From NCBI GenBank assembly GCA_964356495.1, contig CAYHHR010000011.1, positions 1 to 29,787 on the forward strand: a DNA stretch of 29,787 bases, read 5' to 3'. Made by a program: the position numbers and the translations under genes. The DNA is from JAKANM01 sp964356495. GTDB lineage: Bacteria > Patescibacteriota > Patescibacteriia > Magasanikbacterales > GWA2-37-8. This document shows, one piece after another, positions 5,681 to 13,080 of the stretch; position 1 is the first letter of the stretch; each line of letters begins with the position of its first letter. The notes beneath the pieces are model-generated. The model worked only from the letters and a program-made list of their open reading frames with translations. It was not told where the DNA came from and searched no databases.

Positions 5681-6232
5681 ATGCAAGACAAGATAGTTAT
5701 TAAAGGCGCGCGGGAACACAATCTGAAGAATATTTCGCTGGAATTGCCGCGAAATCAGATGATCGTGTTCACCGGCCTCTCCGGCTCAGGCAAATCGAGC
5801 CTGGCTTTTGATACGATTTTTGCTGAGGGCCAGCGCCGCTATATCGAAAGTTTGTCAGCTTACGCTAGGCAGTTCCTCGGCGGGATGCAGAAGCCGGACG
5901 TGGATGAGATCGAGGGTTTGTCGCCGGCAATTTCCATTGATCAAAAAGCGCACAGCGCCAATCCGCGTTCGACGGTCGCGACGATTACCGAGATTTATGA
6001 TTACCTGCGCGTCCTGTTAGCGCGCGTCGGCCAGCCTTATTGTCCGATTGATGGGGTGAAAATTTCGAAGCTTACCACCGATGAGATGGTAACGCAGATC
6101 AAAAAAATGATTGTGTCGCATAGGACGGCAAACCCCACCCAACCTCCCCTTGGAAAGGGGAGGAAGCCAAAACCAACCCCCCAGCCCGAGGGGGGACGAG
6201 AGCGGGGTGGGAGCCAACTCATAAATTTTTAG
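5681..6232 (+). CDS. uvrA: UvrA, N-terminal part, ended by an amber stop
   Basis: 183 aa. This is the start of the excinuclease ABC subunit A, the damage-sensing ATPase of nucleotide excision repair. The first Walker A (GLSGSGKSSLAF, about residue 31) and the segment ISIDQKAHSANPRSTVATITEIYDYLR are intact. After QIKKMI (residue about 144) the sequence turns into repeat-encoded peptide (NPTQPPLGKGRKPKP...) and ends at TAG 6230-6232. The frame is unchanged downstream: codons right after the stop read PIVRGRKGEYYQ, the expected UvrA continuation. The gene is therefore split by a single in-frame stop at the edge of a repeat insertion. It may be a broken gene, a suppressed stop or a base error. 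Confidence 0.85.
   Translation: MQDKIVIKGAREHNLKNISLELPRNQMIVFTGLSGSGKSSLAFDTIFAEGQRRYIESLSAYARQFLGGMQKPDVDEIEGLSPAISIDQKAHSANPRSTVATITEIYDYLRVLLARVGQPYCPIDGVKISKLTTDEMVTQIKKMIVSHRTANPTQPPLGKGRKPKPTPQPEGGRERGGSQLINF
6130..6215. repeat. Palindromic element inserted in uvrA (site 1)
   Basis: Nested inverted repeats: CCCACCC (6134-6140) with GGGTGGG (6205-6211), CCTCCCCTT/AAGGGGAGG, and CCCCCC/GGGGGG. The left half matches the intergenic repeat at 664-699. It separates UvrA residues that are normally close together. Confidence 0.75.
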
Positions 6233-6268
6233 CCGATCGTTCGAGGGCGCAAGGGTGAGTATTATCAG

Positions 6269-8422
6269 ATGCTCTATGATATTTATAATTCCGGTTATTT
6301 GGAGGTGCGAGTGGATGGCGAGGTGAAGAGCCTTCGTGAGCGCATAATTTTGGAAAAAAATAATAAGCATACCCTTGAAGTGGTGGTAGATCGGATACCT
6401 CTCGCCGCCACGGAAATAAAATCGAAAGAGTTCGAGCAGCGCCTCGTCGAAGCGGTAAAGAACGCCGTCGATCTCGCCAACGGTCTCGCGACCGTAAAAT
6501 TTCCAAGCGGCGAAGAACATATCTATAGCACCGAATATTCCTGCCCGAATGATGGTTTTAGTTTTCCGGAAATCGAACCGCGGCTTTTTAGTTTCAACAG
6601 TCCTTATGGATACTGCGACGCCTGTACCGGACTCGGCACAAAGGAAATATTTTCAGAAGAAGAATGTCCGAAGTGCCACGGCAAGCGTCTCAGTGAAACA
6701 GCGCTCAGCGTAAAAGTTGCTGAAAAAAATATTTGGGATATCACGAATCTTTCGATCGCCGAGGCGAGAGAATTTTTTGCTTCAGTCTATATGGACCTCA
6801 CGGAATCACAAATGGAAATTGCCGGACCGGTGCTGAAGGAAATCAGCAATCGTCTGCAATTTATGTTTGACGTTGGTTTGCACTACCTCAGTCTTGGCCG
6901 CAAAGCTGGCACGCTCTCGGGCGGTGAAGCTCAGCGCATCAGGTTAGCTTCACAGGTTGGGACACGCCTCGTCGGCGCGCTCTATGTGCTAGACGAGCCG
7001 ACGATCGGACTTCATCAGAAGGATAATGCTCAGCTCGTAAAAACATTGCGAAGTTTATGTGATGTCGGTAACACTATTATTGTGGTAGAGCATGATGAAG
7101 ATACGATTTTAGCTAGCGATTGGCTTGTTGATTTTGGTCCCGGCGCCGGAAAGCACGGCGGAGAGGTGGTGTATTCAGGGCCGCTTAAAAAATTGTTACA
7201 AATAGACCTTTCTCCAACCTCGAAATGCGTGAACGACCTCTCTCCGGCTCTCTCCTCTGCGGAGGCAGAGAGGGACGTTGAACCCTCGCCTCCGCAGAGG
7301 AGAGGGCAGGGAGAGGTTTCACCTGTCAAAATTATCGGCGATGCCAAAAAATCTCTGACCGGTAAATATTTACGCGGTGAGGAAAGCGTCCCCGAGCCAA
7401 AAGAATACCGCAAAATCGATCGCGCCACGCCAAAAATAAAAATAAAAGGGGCGACTGAACATAATTTGAAAAATATTGATGTTGAAATTCCACTCCGGCG
7501 GTTTGTTTGTCTGACCGGCGTCTCCGGCTCAGGTAAATCAACGCTGATGCACGACATCTTGCATCGTTCGATTATCAATAAATTATTTCGTTTAAATAAA
7601 ACTGTCGGCAAGCACCAGGAACTCACTGGCACTGAATACATTGATCGAATGATCACGATTGATCAGTCGCCGATCGGACGCACCCCACGTTCCAATCCGG
7701 CGACCTATACTAAGGCGTACGATTTCATCCGTGTTTTATTTTCTGAAACTCCGGAAGCGAAGATCCGCGGCTACAAATTAGGTAAATTCAGTTTTAATGT
7801 TCCCGGCGGACGCTGTGAAAATTGCGAGGGCCGCGGCGTTCTTGAAATTGAGATGCATTTCCTGCCGAGCGTGGAAATCGTCTGTGATGTCTGCCGTGGC
7901 AAACGCTTCAGCAACGACGTTTTGCAGATTCATTACAAAGAAAAAAATATTTCTGAGGTTCTCGCCATGACAGTCGAGGAGGCGGAAGTATTTTTCAAAG
8001 ATATTCCGACGATTGAGGACAAGCTGCGAATGTTGCGTGAAGTCGGTCTTGAGTATCTCACGCTCGGGCAGTCGGCGACGACGCTCTCAGGCGGCGAGGC
8101 TCAGCGTATCAAACTTAGCCGCGAACTCAGCAAACACAGCACCAGCCGGACTTTGTATTTGCTTGATGAGCCGACGACCGGACTTCATTTTGAAGACGTG
8201 AAAAAATTGATTGATGTTTTGCAGAGACTGGTTTCGCACGGCAATACCGTGATGGTGATCGAACACAACCTCGACGTGATAAAAAACGCCGACTGGATTA
8301 TCGACCTCGGACCGGAAGGCGGAGACAAGGGCGGGGAAGTGGTGGCGGTCGGCACGCCGCTAGAGATTTCGAAAAAGTCCGCGAGTTTTACCGGGCAGTA
8401 TTTGAAACGGGTGTTGCAATAA
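6269..8422 (+). CDS. uvrA: UvrA, main part
   Basis: 717 aa from the first ATG after the amber stop; the frame is open from 6233. It carries the rest of UvrA: the first ABC signature LSGGEAQRIRLASQ and DEPTIGLHQKDN, the second Walker A GVSGSGKSTLMHDIL, the zinc module CENCEGRG...CDVCRGKRF, the second signature LSGGEAQRIKLSREL and DEPTTGLHFEDV. Two oddities stand out. The first zinc module begins CPND rather than CPxC, leaving three of four cysteines. The stretch between GLG and CPKCHGKRL is much shorter than in E. coli UvrA. Residues about 318-350 (LSPALSSAEAER...) are encoded by an inserted palindromic element. Without the N-terminal part this piece would lack the first Walker A and could not be a normal UvrA. 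Confidence 0.85.
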   Translation: MLYDIYNSGYLEVRVDGEVKSLRERIILEKNNKHTLEVVVDRIPLAATEIKSKEFEQRLVEAVKNAVDLANGLATVKFPSGEEHIYSTEYSCPNDGFSFPEIEPRLFSFNSPYGYCDACTGLGTKEIFSEEECPKCHGKRLSETALSVKVAEKNIWDITNLSIAEAREFFASVYMDLTESQMEIAGPVLKEISNRLQFMFDVGLHYLSLGRKAGTLSGGEAQRIRLASQVGTRLVGALYVLDEPTIGLHQKDNAQLVKTLRSLCDVGNTIIVVEHDEDTILASDWLVDFGPGAGKHGGEVVYSGPLKKLLQIDLSPTSKCVNDLSPALSSAEAERDVEPSPPQRRGQGEVSPVKIIGDAKKSLTGKYLRGEESVPEPKEYRKIDRATPKIKIKGATEHNLKNIDVEIPLRRFVCLTGVSGSGKSTLMHDILHRSIINKLFRLNKTVGKHQELTGTEYIDRMITIDQSPIGRTPRSNPATYTKAYDFIRVLFSETPEAKIRGYKLGKFSFNVPGGRCENCEGRGVLEIEMHFLPSVEIVCDVCRGKRFSNDVLQIHYKEKNISEVLAMTVEEAEVFFKDIPTIEDKLRMLREVGLEYLTLGQSATTLSGGEAQRIKLSRELSKHSTSRTLYLLDEPTTGLHFEDVKKLIDVLQRLVSHGNTVMVIEHNLDVIKNADWIIDLGPEGGDKGGEVVAVGTPLEISKKSASFTGQYLKRVLQ
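7236..7317 (+). repeat. 82-bp palindromic element inserted in uvrA (site 2)
   Basis: It encodes in frame LSPALSSAEAERDVEPSPPQ followed by RRGQGEV. It is nearly identical (about two base differences by eye) to the reverse complement of 13372-13453 in prmC, and gives the same peptide in both genes. The arms contain CTCTCCTCTGCGGAGGC and its complement. It lies between the first ABC domain and the second, a linker likely to tolerate extra residues. Confidence 0.9.
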
Positions 8423-8536
8423 TTAGCAGGTATCAAATATCAATTATCAAGTAAGTATCAATTCACAAAAATTGACAATTGAAAAATTGAGAATTAATTG
8501 ATACCTGCTACCTGCTACCTGATAGGTGATACATGT
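8423..8536. repeat. AT-rich palindromic repeat before uvrC
   Basis: The 12-bp arms AGCAGGTATCAA (8425-8436) and TTGATACCTGCT (8498-8509) are perfect complements, with ATCAATTATC/AATTGA-type sequence between them. A TTGACA at 8472-8477 with TAATTG 17 bp downstream (8495-8500) could serve as the uvrC promoter, so the repeat may supply transcription. It fills the whole uvrA-uvrC gap. Confidence 0.65.
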
Positions 8537-8542
8537 CAAACT

Positions 8543-9892
8543 ATGTCCAATATAACCAACACAATCAAATCCCTCCCCGACTCCCCCGGAGTCTATCTTT
8601 TCTATACTGCAATGAACGAATTGGTTTACGTCGGCCGCGCGACTTCGCTTCGGAGTCGAGTTCGCAGTTATTTTGTCGGCAAGCGGCTTTCGAGGCCGAT
8701 CGAGGGCATGATCCACGAGGTAACCAAGATTGAATGGAAGGAAACTGAATCGGTTCTCGAGGCGGTTATTTTGGAAGCCGCCGGCATCAAAAAATTCCAG
8801 CCCAAGTATAATGTTCTCGGCAAGGACAGTAAGAGCTGGAACTATATTGTCGTCACTAAAGATGAATACCCCAAAATAGAAACAATCCGTGAACATGATC
8901 TGGACGATCTTCGCAATTCCGGAATTTTGCCGGAAAAAAAGTTTCAGAATATTTTTGGTCCGTATCCCGGATTAAATATACGAGCGGCGCAGAAAATTTT
9001 ACGTCGGTTATTTCGTTTTTCAATTTGTCAATCGGCTTCATCTCACCGCCACAAATTTCTCTCCCCTTTTAGGGGAGAGGCGAGGAGAGGGGTATCGTCG
9101 CGCCCGTGTCTTTACTACGAGATGGGCCAATGCCTCGGTGTCTGTATCGGAGCGATCAGTCCGGCCGATTATAAGAAGCAGGTGATTCGACCGCTGACTT
9201 GGTTCCTCGCCGGGAAAAAGAAAGCCGTGATCAAGGAATTTGAAAAACAAATGAAAGCGAGCGCGAAACAGGAAAATTTTGAGGAAGCGTCGCGCCTTCG
9301 CAATCAGATCCAGGCGCTGAATCACATTCATGATGTCACTTTGATCGACAAGAGTTTCTTTGAAAATGAAAGAATGAAAGAAGAAATCTCGGTTGGGAGG
9401 ATTGAGGGCTATGATATTTCCAATCTTGGCGCTACCGATGCCGTCGGAAGTATGGTAGTATTTAATGAGTACGGCCCCCGCAAATCCGAATATCGTAAAT
9501 TTATTGTGAGAGGCGTGAAAGGTCAGAGCGACGTCGATTGTCTCGCGGAAGTGATGGATCGCCGCCTGAATCATCCGGAGTGGAAATTTCCTGATGTCAT
9601 CCTCATCGACGGCGGCCGTCCGCAGGTCAACCGGATAAAAAAAGTGTTCAAGGAGCGGGGGATAAAAATTCCATTTGTTGGGATCGCGAAGGGTGCGGAG
9701 AGGAAACGCAACGATTTTATTGTGGCGGATTACGCAGATGGTAAAATTGATACCGCAGATAAACAACGACGATTGCGATTTTTTCAATGGGTAGAGAAGC
9801 ATCGAAGTTTGTTAATTCGCGTTCGCGACGAAGCGCATCGGTTTGCGATTACATTTCAGAGAAGTAAGCGTAAAATAATTTCAAAATCCTAA
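8543..9892 (+). CDS. uvrC: Excinuclease ABC subunit C
   Basis: 449 aa from the ATG at 8543 (MSNITNTIKSLPDSPGVYLF). UvrC makes both incisions in nucleotide excision repair. Domains in order: GIY-YIG nuclease (GVYLFY...VYVGRATSLRSRVRSYF), the cysteine-containing segment RPCLYYEMGQCLGVCIG, the UVR motif (FEEASRLRNQIQAL), and the RNase-H-like nuclease (GYDISNLGATDAVGSMVVF, ILIDGGRPQVN, IRVRDEAHRFAITFQR). It is shorter than typical UvrC (about 600 aa) and has no C-terminal helix-hairpin-helix domain. An insert (residues about 168-187, HRHKFLSPFRGEARRGVSS) comes from a palindromic repeat just before RPCLYY. The last six codons and the stop lie in the 118-bp AT-rich repeat. Confidence 0.92.
   Translation: MSNITNTIKSLPDSPGVYLFYTAMNELVYVGRATSLRSRVRSYFVGKRLSRPIEGMIHEVTKIEWKETESVLEAVILEAAGIKKFQPKYNVLGKDSKSWNYIVVTKDEYPKIETIREHDLDDLRNSGILPEKKFQNIFGPYPGLNIRAAQKILRRLFRFSICQSASSHRHKFLSPFRGEARRGVSSRPCLYYEMGQCLGVCIGAISPADYKKQVIRPLTWFLAGKKKAVIKEFEKQMKASAKQENFEEASRLRNQIQALNHIHDVTLIDKSFFENERMKEEISVGRIEGYDISNLGATDAVGSMVVFNEYGPRKSEYRKFIVRGVKGQSDVDCLAEVMDRRLNHPEWKFPDVILIDGGRPQVNRIKKVFKERGIKIPFVGIAKGAERKRNDFIVADYADGKIDTADKQRRLRFFQWVEKHRSLLIRVRDEAHRFAITFQRSKRKIISKS
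9059..9094. repeat. Palindromic element inserted in uvrC
   Basis: CTCTCCCC/GGGGAGAG arms with a TTTTA loop (9059-9079), followed by CGAGGAGAGGGGTA. It resembles parts of the elements at 492-625 and 15080-15180. It is translated in frame as LSPFRGEARRGVSS. Confidence 0.75.
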
Positions 9893-9991
9893 TTTCCAAT
9901 GTCAAATCAAATTCAAAATCCAAAGCTCAAATTTCGACATTTGATATTTGGATTTGATTGGAAATTTGACATTTGATATTTGACATTAAAT
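9874..9991 (-). repeat. 118-bp AT-rich dispersed repeat, copy 1
   Basis: Its reverse complement matches 24616-24733 along its whole length with scattered differences. It is internally palindromic, since motifs like TTTGACATT and AATGTCAAA recur in both directions. It overlaps the end of uvrC, providing the codons for IISKS and the stop, and finishes 2 nt before the methyltransferase ATG. Confidence 0.85.
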
Positions 9992-9993
9992 TT

Positions 9994-10767
9994 ATGAATA
10001 ATAAAAAAACTACTTCCTGGGGTGCAGTTGCGGATTGGTACGATAGTTTGTTGACAAGCAAAGACTCTTTTCAAAATAAAGTCATTCTTCCGAACTTGCT
10101 CCGCTTGATGGAAATAAAATCTGGCGAGAAGATTTTGGACGTCGGCTGCGGGACCGGATTTTTTGCCGCGGAATTTTCTAAGGCGGGCGCGAAAGTTTCC
10201 GGTATCGACGTTGGCGAGGAGCTGCTCGTCATCGCTCGAAAGAACGCGCCAAAGGCAGAATTTAAATCCGCGTCGGCCGAGGCGTTGCCGTTTGGAAATG
10301 AAATTTTTGATAAAGTTGTTTTTGTTCTTGCTCTTCAGAATATGGCCGATATGAAAAAAGCGGTGAGCGAGGCGGCCCGGACTTTGAAATCGGGCGGAAA
10401 GATTTTCTTGGTTCTGAATCATCCGGCTTTCCGCAATCCTGGGGAGAGTAGTTGGGGTTGGGATCAGGAGAAAATTGTTCAGTACCGCCGCCTGGACTCC
10501 TATATATCTGAAAAGAAATCAAAAATTCAGATGCATCCGGGCGACAATCCAAGCGACGTAACCTGGTCGTTCCATGCTCCGCTTCAGTATTATTTCAAAC
10601 TTTTCAATAAAAACGGTTTCGTGGTAGAGAAACTGGAGGAGTGGACTTCCCACACTAAGACACCCACCGGACCGCGCGCCGAAGCGGAAAACCGGGCCAG
10701 GGCGGAGTTCCCCTTATTTTTGGCCTTGGTTGCCTGCCTGCCGGAGAGGCAGGTTGACAAAATTTAG
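9994..10767 (+). CDS. Class I SAM-dependent methyltransferase
   Basis: 257 aa. The Rossmann-type motif ILDVGCGTGFFAAEFSKAG (about residues 46-64) binds S-adenosylmethionine. VSGIDVGEELL is motif II, and LPFGNEIFDKVVFVLALQNM plus ARTLKSGGKIFLVLNHP follow as in the Methyltransf_11 family. The substrate cannot be inferred. The C-terminus (ACLPERQVDKI) is encoded by a palindromic repeat (10733-10753) that appears to have replaced the original end. The start codon directly abuts the AT-rich repeat. Confidence 0.85.
   Translation: MNNKKTTSWGAVADWYDSLLTSKDSFQNKVILPNLLRLMEIKSGEKILDVGCGTGFFAAEFSKAGAKVSGIDVGEELLVIARKNAPKAEFKSASAEALPFGNEIFDKVVFVLALQNMADMKKAVSEAARTLKSGGKIFLVLNHPAFRNPGESSWGWDQEKIVQYRRLDSYISEKKSKIQMHPGDNPSDVTWSFHAPLQYYFKLFNKNGFVVEKLEEWTSHTKTPTGPRAEAENRARAEFPLFLALVACLPERQVDKI
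10733..10753. repeat. Palindrome at the end of the methyltransferase gene
   Basis: CCTGCCT (10733-10739) pairs with AGGCAGG (10747-10753). Same core as the insert in rodA. Confidence 0.6.
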
Positions 10768-10782
10768 GTTTTAGCATAATAT
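10754..10782 (+). promoter_or_regulatory. Promoter for the gene at 10793
   Basis: TTGACA (10754-10759) directly after the palindrome. The -10 is CATAAT (10775-10780) or TAATAT (10777-10782, 17-bp spacing). It overlaps the stop of the methyltransferase gene. The start would be about 5 nt before the ATG. Confidence 0.55.
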
Positions 10783-10792
10783 ATTGCCACAT

Positions 10793-11137
10793 ATGCCATC
10801 ATCCAAAAAATCTGAATCATGGCGTGAAGCTTTAAAATTTATCAATCGGTGCCCAATTTGCAGCGGAACTTACGATGGAAAGGAAGCGAAATTGTTCGCA
10901 AAAAATGACACCGCGACTTTAGTGCACATGACTTGCGCCGAATGCGCCAGTTATTTTGTGGCGATGGTGCTCATAGTTGGTCAGGGAGTCAGCTCCGTCG
11001 GCATGGTCACGGATCTGAGTTTCGATGATGCGCGGCGTCTTTATCGGCAAGAGCCGCTTTCGACTGATGAGATGATTGAGGCGCATGAACTAATTCAGAA
11101 AAATTTATTTATCCATTCATTAATTTTAAACAGGTAA
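10793..11137 (+). CDS. Small zinc-ribbon-like protein, 114 aa
   Basis: Function unknown. Residues about 17-60 contain CPIC and CAEC, two CxxC knuckles separated by 33 residues, suggesting a bound zinc ion. The middle is hydrophobic (YFVAMVLIVGQGVSSVGMVTDL), and the acidic tail reads LSTDEMIEAHELIQKNL. The ATG at 10793 is chosen over the upstream TTG because the promoter -10 lies immediately before it. It is followed after 7 nt by rplY, so the two are probably cotranscribed. A link with ribosome function is guilt by association only. Confidence 0.7.
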   Translation: MPSSKKSESWREALKFINRCPICSGTYDGKEAKLFAKNDTATLVHMTCAECASYFVAMVLIVGQGVSSVGMVTDLSFDDARRLYRQEPLSTDEMIEAHELIQKNLFIHSLILNR

Positions 11138-11144
11138 CTTTAAT

Positions 11145-11891
11145 ATGTCATACACGCTCACCGCAGAATTACGAACAGTTAAAGGGGAAAAGGTGCGACC
11201 AGCCGGACAATTGCCAGCCGTTGTCTACGGAAAAGGAAACGCCACCGAGTCGTTGTCGCTCGCGCCGCGTGATTTTTTGAAATTATATAAAGAAGCCGGT
11301 GAATCAAGTTTGATCGATCTTATGGTCGATGGTAAAGCTTCCGGAAAAGTACTTGTTCAGGAAGTACAGCTTGATCCAGTCAGTGATCGCATCATCCACG
11401 TTGATCTCCGCCGTATCGACATGAACAAGCCAATCAACGCTCCAGTTATTTTGAAATTTGTTGGTGAAGCTCCGATTGTCAAAGCCTCCGGCGGTACTTT
11501 GGTCACCACAATCAATACTGTCGAGGTTCGCTGTTTGCCGAAAGATTTGGTTTCCCATATCGATGTTGATGTTTCCGGAATTACTACCTACGAAGTTGTT
11601 CTCAAAATCAAAGATTTGAAACTTCCTACCGGCGTCACAGTCATTAAGCCGCACGCTGAAGATTTGGTCGTCAAAGCTGTCCGCGCTCTTACTGAAGAAG
11701 AAATCAAGGCGATGGAAGCTGCTTCAACTGAGGCGGTTGATCTTACGAAGATTGAGGTTGCTGGCAAGAAGAAAGAAGAAGGTGAGGAAGGCGCTGAAGG
11801 AGAAGCGGCTGAAGGTGGTAAGAAAGCTGAAGGAGCTGCTAAACCGGAAGCTGGCAAGAAAGAAGAGAAAAAGGAAGAAAAGAAAAAGTAA
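11145..11891 (+). CDS. rplY: 50S ribosomal protein L25 / general stress protein Ctc
   Basis: 248 aa, the long (Ctc/TL5-like) form. The N-terminal L25 domain (LTAELRTVKGEKVRPAGQLP, VVYGKG) binds 5S rRNA. It is followed by the C-terminal beta domain (HVDLRRIDMNKPINAPVILKFVGEAP...). The last 45 residues are a low-complexity Lys/Glu/Ala tail (EEGEEGAEGEAAEGG, KKEEKKEEKKK), a frequent decoration of CPR ribosomal proteins. An AGGTAA sequence 7-12 nt before the ATG may act as the ribosome-binding site. Terminated at 11937-11968. Confidence 0.93.
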   Translation: MSYTLTAELRTVKGEKVRPAGQLPAVVYGKGNATESLSLAPRDFLKLYKEAGESSLIDLMVDGKASGKVLVQEVQLDPVSDRIIHVDLRRIDMNKPINAPVILKFVGEAPIVKASGGTLVTTINTVEVRCLPKDLVSHIDVDVSGITTYEVVLKIKDLKLPTGVTVIKPHAEDLVVKAVRALTEEEIKAMEAASTEAVDLTKIEVAGKKKEEGEEGAEGEAAEGGKKAEGAAKPEAGKKEEKKEEKKK

Positions 11892-11935
11892 GATTTCGCA
11901 GATGCGCGTGAGCGCCGCGGATTACACAGATTTCA
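11892..11935. repeat. Fragment of a 'GATTACACAGAT' dispersed repeat
   Basis: GATTTCGCAGAT and GGATTACACAGATTT flank GCGTGAGCGC. A related sequence (GGATTACACAGAT...AACGCAGATTATT) lies at 25739-25773. These are probable remnants of the same repeat class. Confidence 0.45.
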
Positions 11936-11936
11936 A

Positions 11937-11968
11937 AAATCCTCCGATATTTGTCGGGGGATTTTTTT
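11937..11968 (+). terminator. Terminator after rplY
   Basis: AAATCCTCCGA pairs with TCGGGGGATTT (one G-T pair), followed by a T7 run. Confidence 0.85.
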
Positions 11969-11980
11969 ATTTATGATTTA

Positions 11981-11989
11981 TGATATACT
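11981..11989 (+). promoter_or_regulatory. Extended -10 promoter of the DUF3048 gene
   Basis: TGATATACT fits the extended -10 form TGnTATAnT. No good -35 is present. The predicted start is within 5 nt of the ATG at 12001, so the message is nearly or fully leaderless. Confidence 0.5.
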
Positions 11990-12000
11990 TATTTTGATCT

Positions 12001-13080
12001 ATGTCACCAAAAAATAAAATCTACCTTAAAATTTTCCTTGTTGGACTGTTGGTTATTATCGGAGAAATCGGCTGGATAACCCTGAAGAGTCCTGATTTTT
12101 TAATTCAGCTTGGTTTGAAAAATAAAAGCTCACCGGTTTCCGCCACAACTTCTTCGTTTGCTCCGACAGTTTTGCTGAGTCAGTTTGATGGGATGCCGGT
12201 GAGCTCGACTGTCGAACAAATTCCGGAGGTACTCGGCGTGATGATCGACAACCATCCCGATGCCAGACCCCAGGCCGGATTGTCACAGGCGCGGGTAGTT
12301 TACGAAGCGCCGGTTGAGGGAGGTCTCACTCGGTATTTTGCTTTGTTTAATTCCAATCAGGCGGTAGCGAAAGTCGGTCCGGTCAGGAGCGCCCGTCCCT
12401 ATTTCCTCGATTGGCTGGCGGAATATGGCAGGAGTTCCTATTGGCACAGCGGCGGATCGCCGGACGCTCTAAATTTGATCAAGCAATATTCGGTTTGGGA
12501 CGTCAATGAATTTTTCTTTGGTCCATATTTTTGGCGGAGTTCCGATCGCGAGGCGCCGCATAATTTATACACCAGCAGTGAAAAATGGCATACCCTTATC
12601 GCTGGTACTCCCCATGATTCCGCGAACTGGATGGGTTGGAGTTTCAGCCGTGATTTTCTCCCGCAAACGGGATCCCGCTCGGACGGGACGGCTTCAAGCA
12701 GCGAAGTTACGGATTTACGGATCAGGATGTATGGGGTGGGCTGGACCTACGACAGCAGTCTGAAACGCTATGCTCGTCTTATAAATAATAAATTGTTGTA
12801 TGATGAGGCCGGCCAGAAAATTTTGGCCGACACGGTTGTTGTTCAGTTTGTTGATACTGATGTGATCGATGAGGAGGGAAGACGAACTGTCGCCACGGTT
12901 GGCGAGGGTGAAGCTAGATTTTTGCGCGATGGCCGGATGGTCAGGGCGACCTGGAAAAAGACCGACCGTGATTCTCGGACGAGATTTTATGATGCCGGCG
13001 GCAATGAATTATCGTTCAAGCCCGGCCAGATTTGGGTAGAAGTGATTCCGCAGGGTACGTTGCTCGAGGTGTCGAGCTAA
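12001..13080 (+). CDS. DUF3048 domain protein (YerB-like), secreted or membrane-anchored
   Basis: 359 aa. An N-terminal membrane anchor (residues about 8-28, IFLVGLLVIIGEIGWITL) is followed by a Ser/Thr-rich linker and then the DUF3048 region. Recognisable stretches are GVMIDNHPDARPQAGLSQARVVYEAPVEGGLTRYFALF, KVGPVRSARPYFLDWLAEY, YWHSGGSPDAL and APHNLYTSSEKW. The C-terminal subdomain has the typical GQIWVEVIPQG ending. Family members such as B. subtilis YerB are lipoproteins of unknown function; here there is an anchor instead of a lipobox. It overlaps the convergent prmC by 4 bp at the stop codons. Confidence 0.88.
   Translation: MSPKNKIYLKIFLVGLLVIIGEIGWITLKSPDFLIQLGLKNKSSPVSATTSSFAPTVLLSQFDGMPVSSTVEQIPEVLGVMIDNHPDARPQAGLSQARVVYEAPVEGGLTRYFALFNSNQAVAKVGPVRSARPYFLDWLAEYGRSSYWHSGGSPDALNLIKQYSVWDVNEFFFGPYFWRSSDREAPHNLYTSSEKWHTLIAGTPHDSANWMGWSFSRDFLPQTGSRSDGTASSSEVTDLRIRMYGVGWTYDSSLKRYARLINNKLLYDEAGQKILADTVVVQFVDTDVIDEEGRRTVATVGEGEARFLRDGRMVRATWKKTDRDSRTRFYDAGGNELSFKPGQIWVEVIPQGTLLEVSS

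Noticed and set aside
6230..6232. Stop-codon reassignment of TAG
   Set aside because: A normal prfA is present and no other core gene in the window needs TAG read as sense; a local mutation or error is simpler.
9728..9765. GATTACGCAGAT-type repeat inside uvrC
   Set aside because: Resembles the intergenic GATTACACAGAT fragments, but the match is short and could be native coding sequence.
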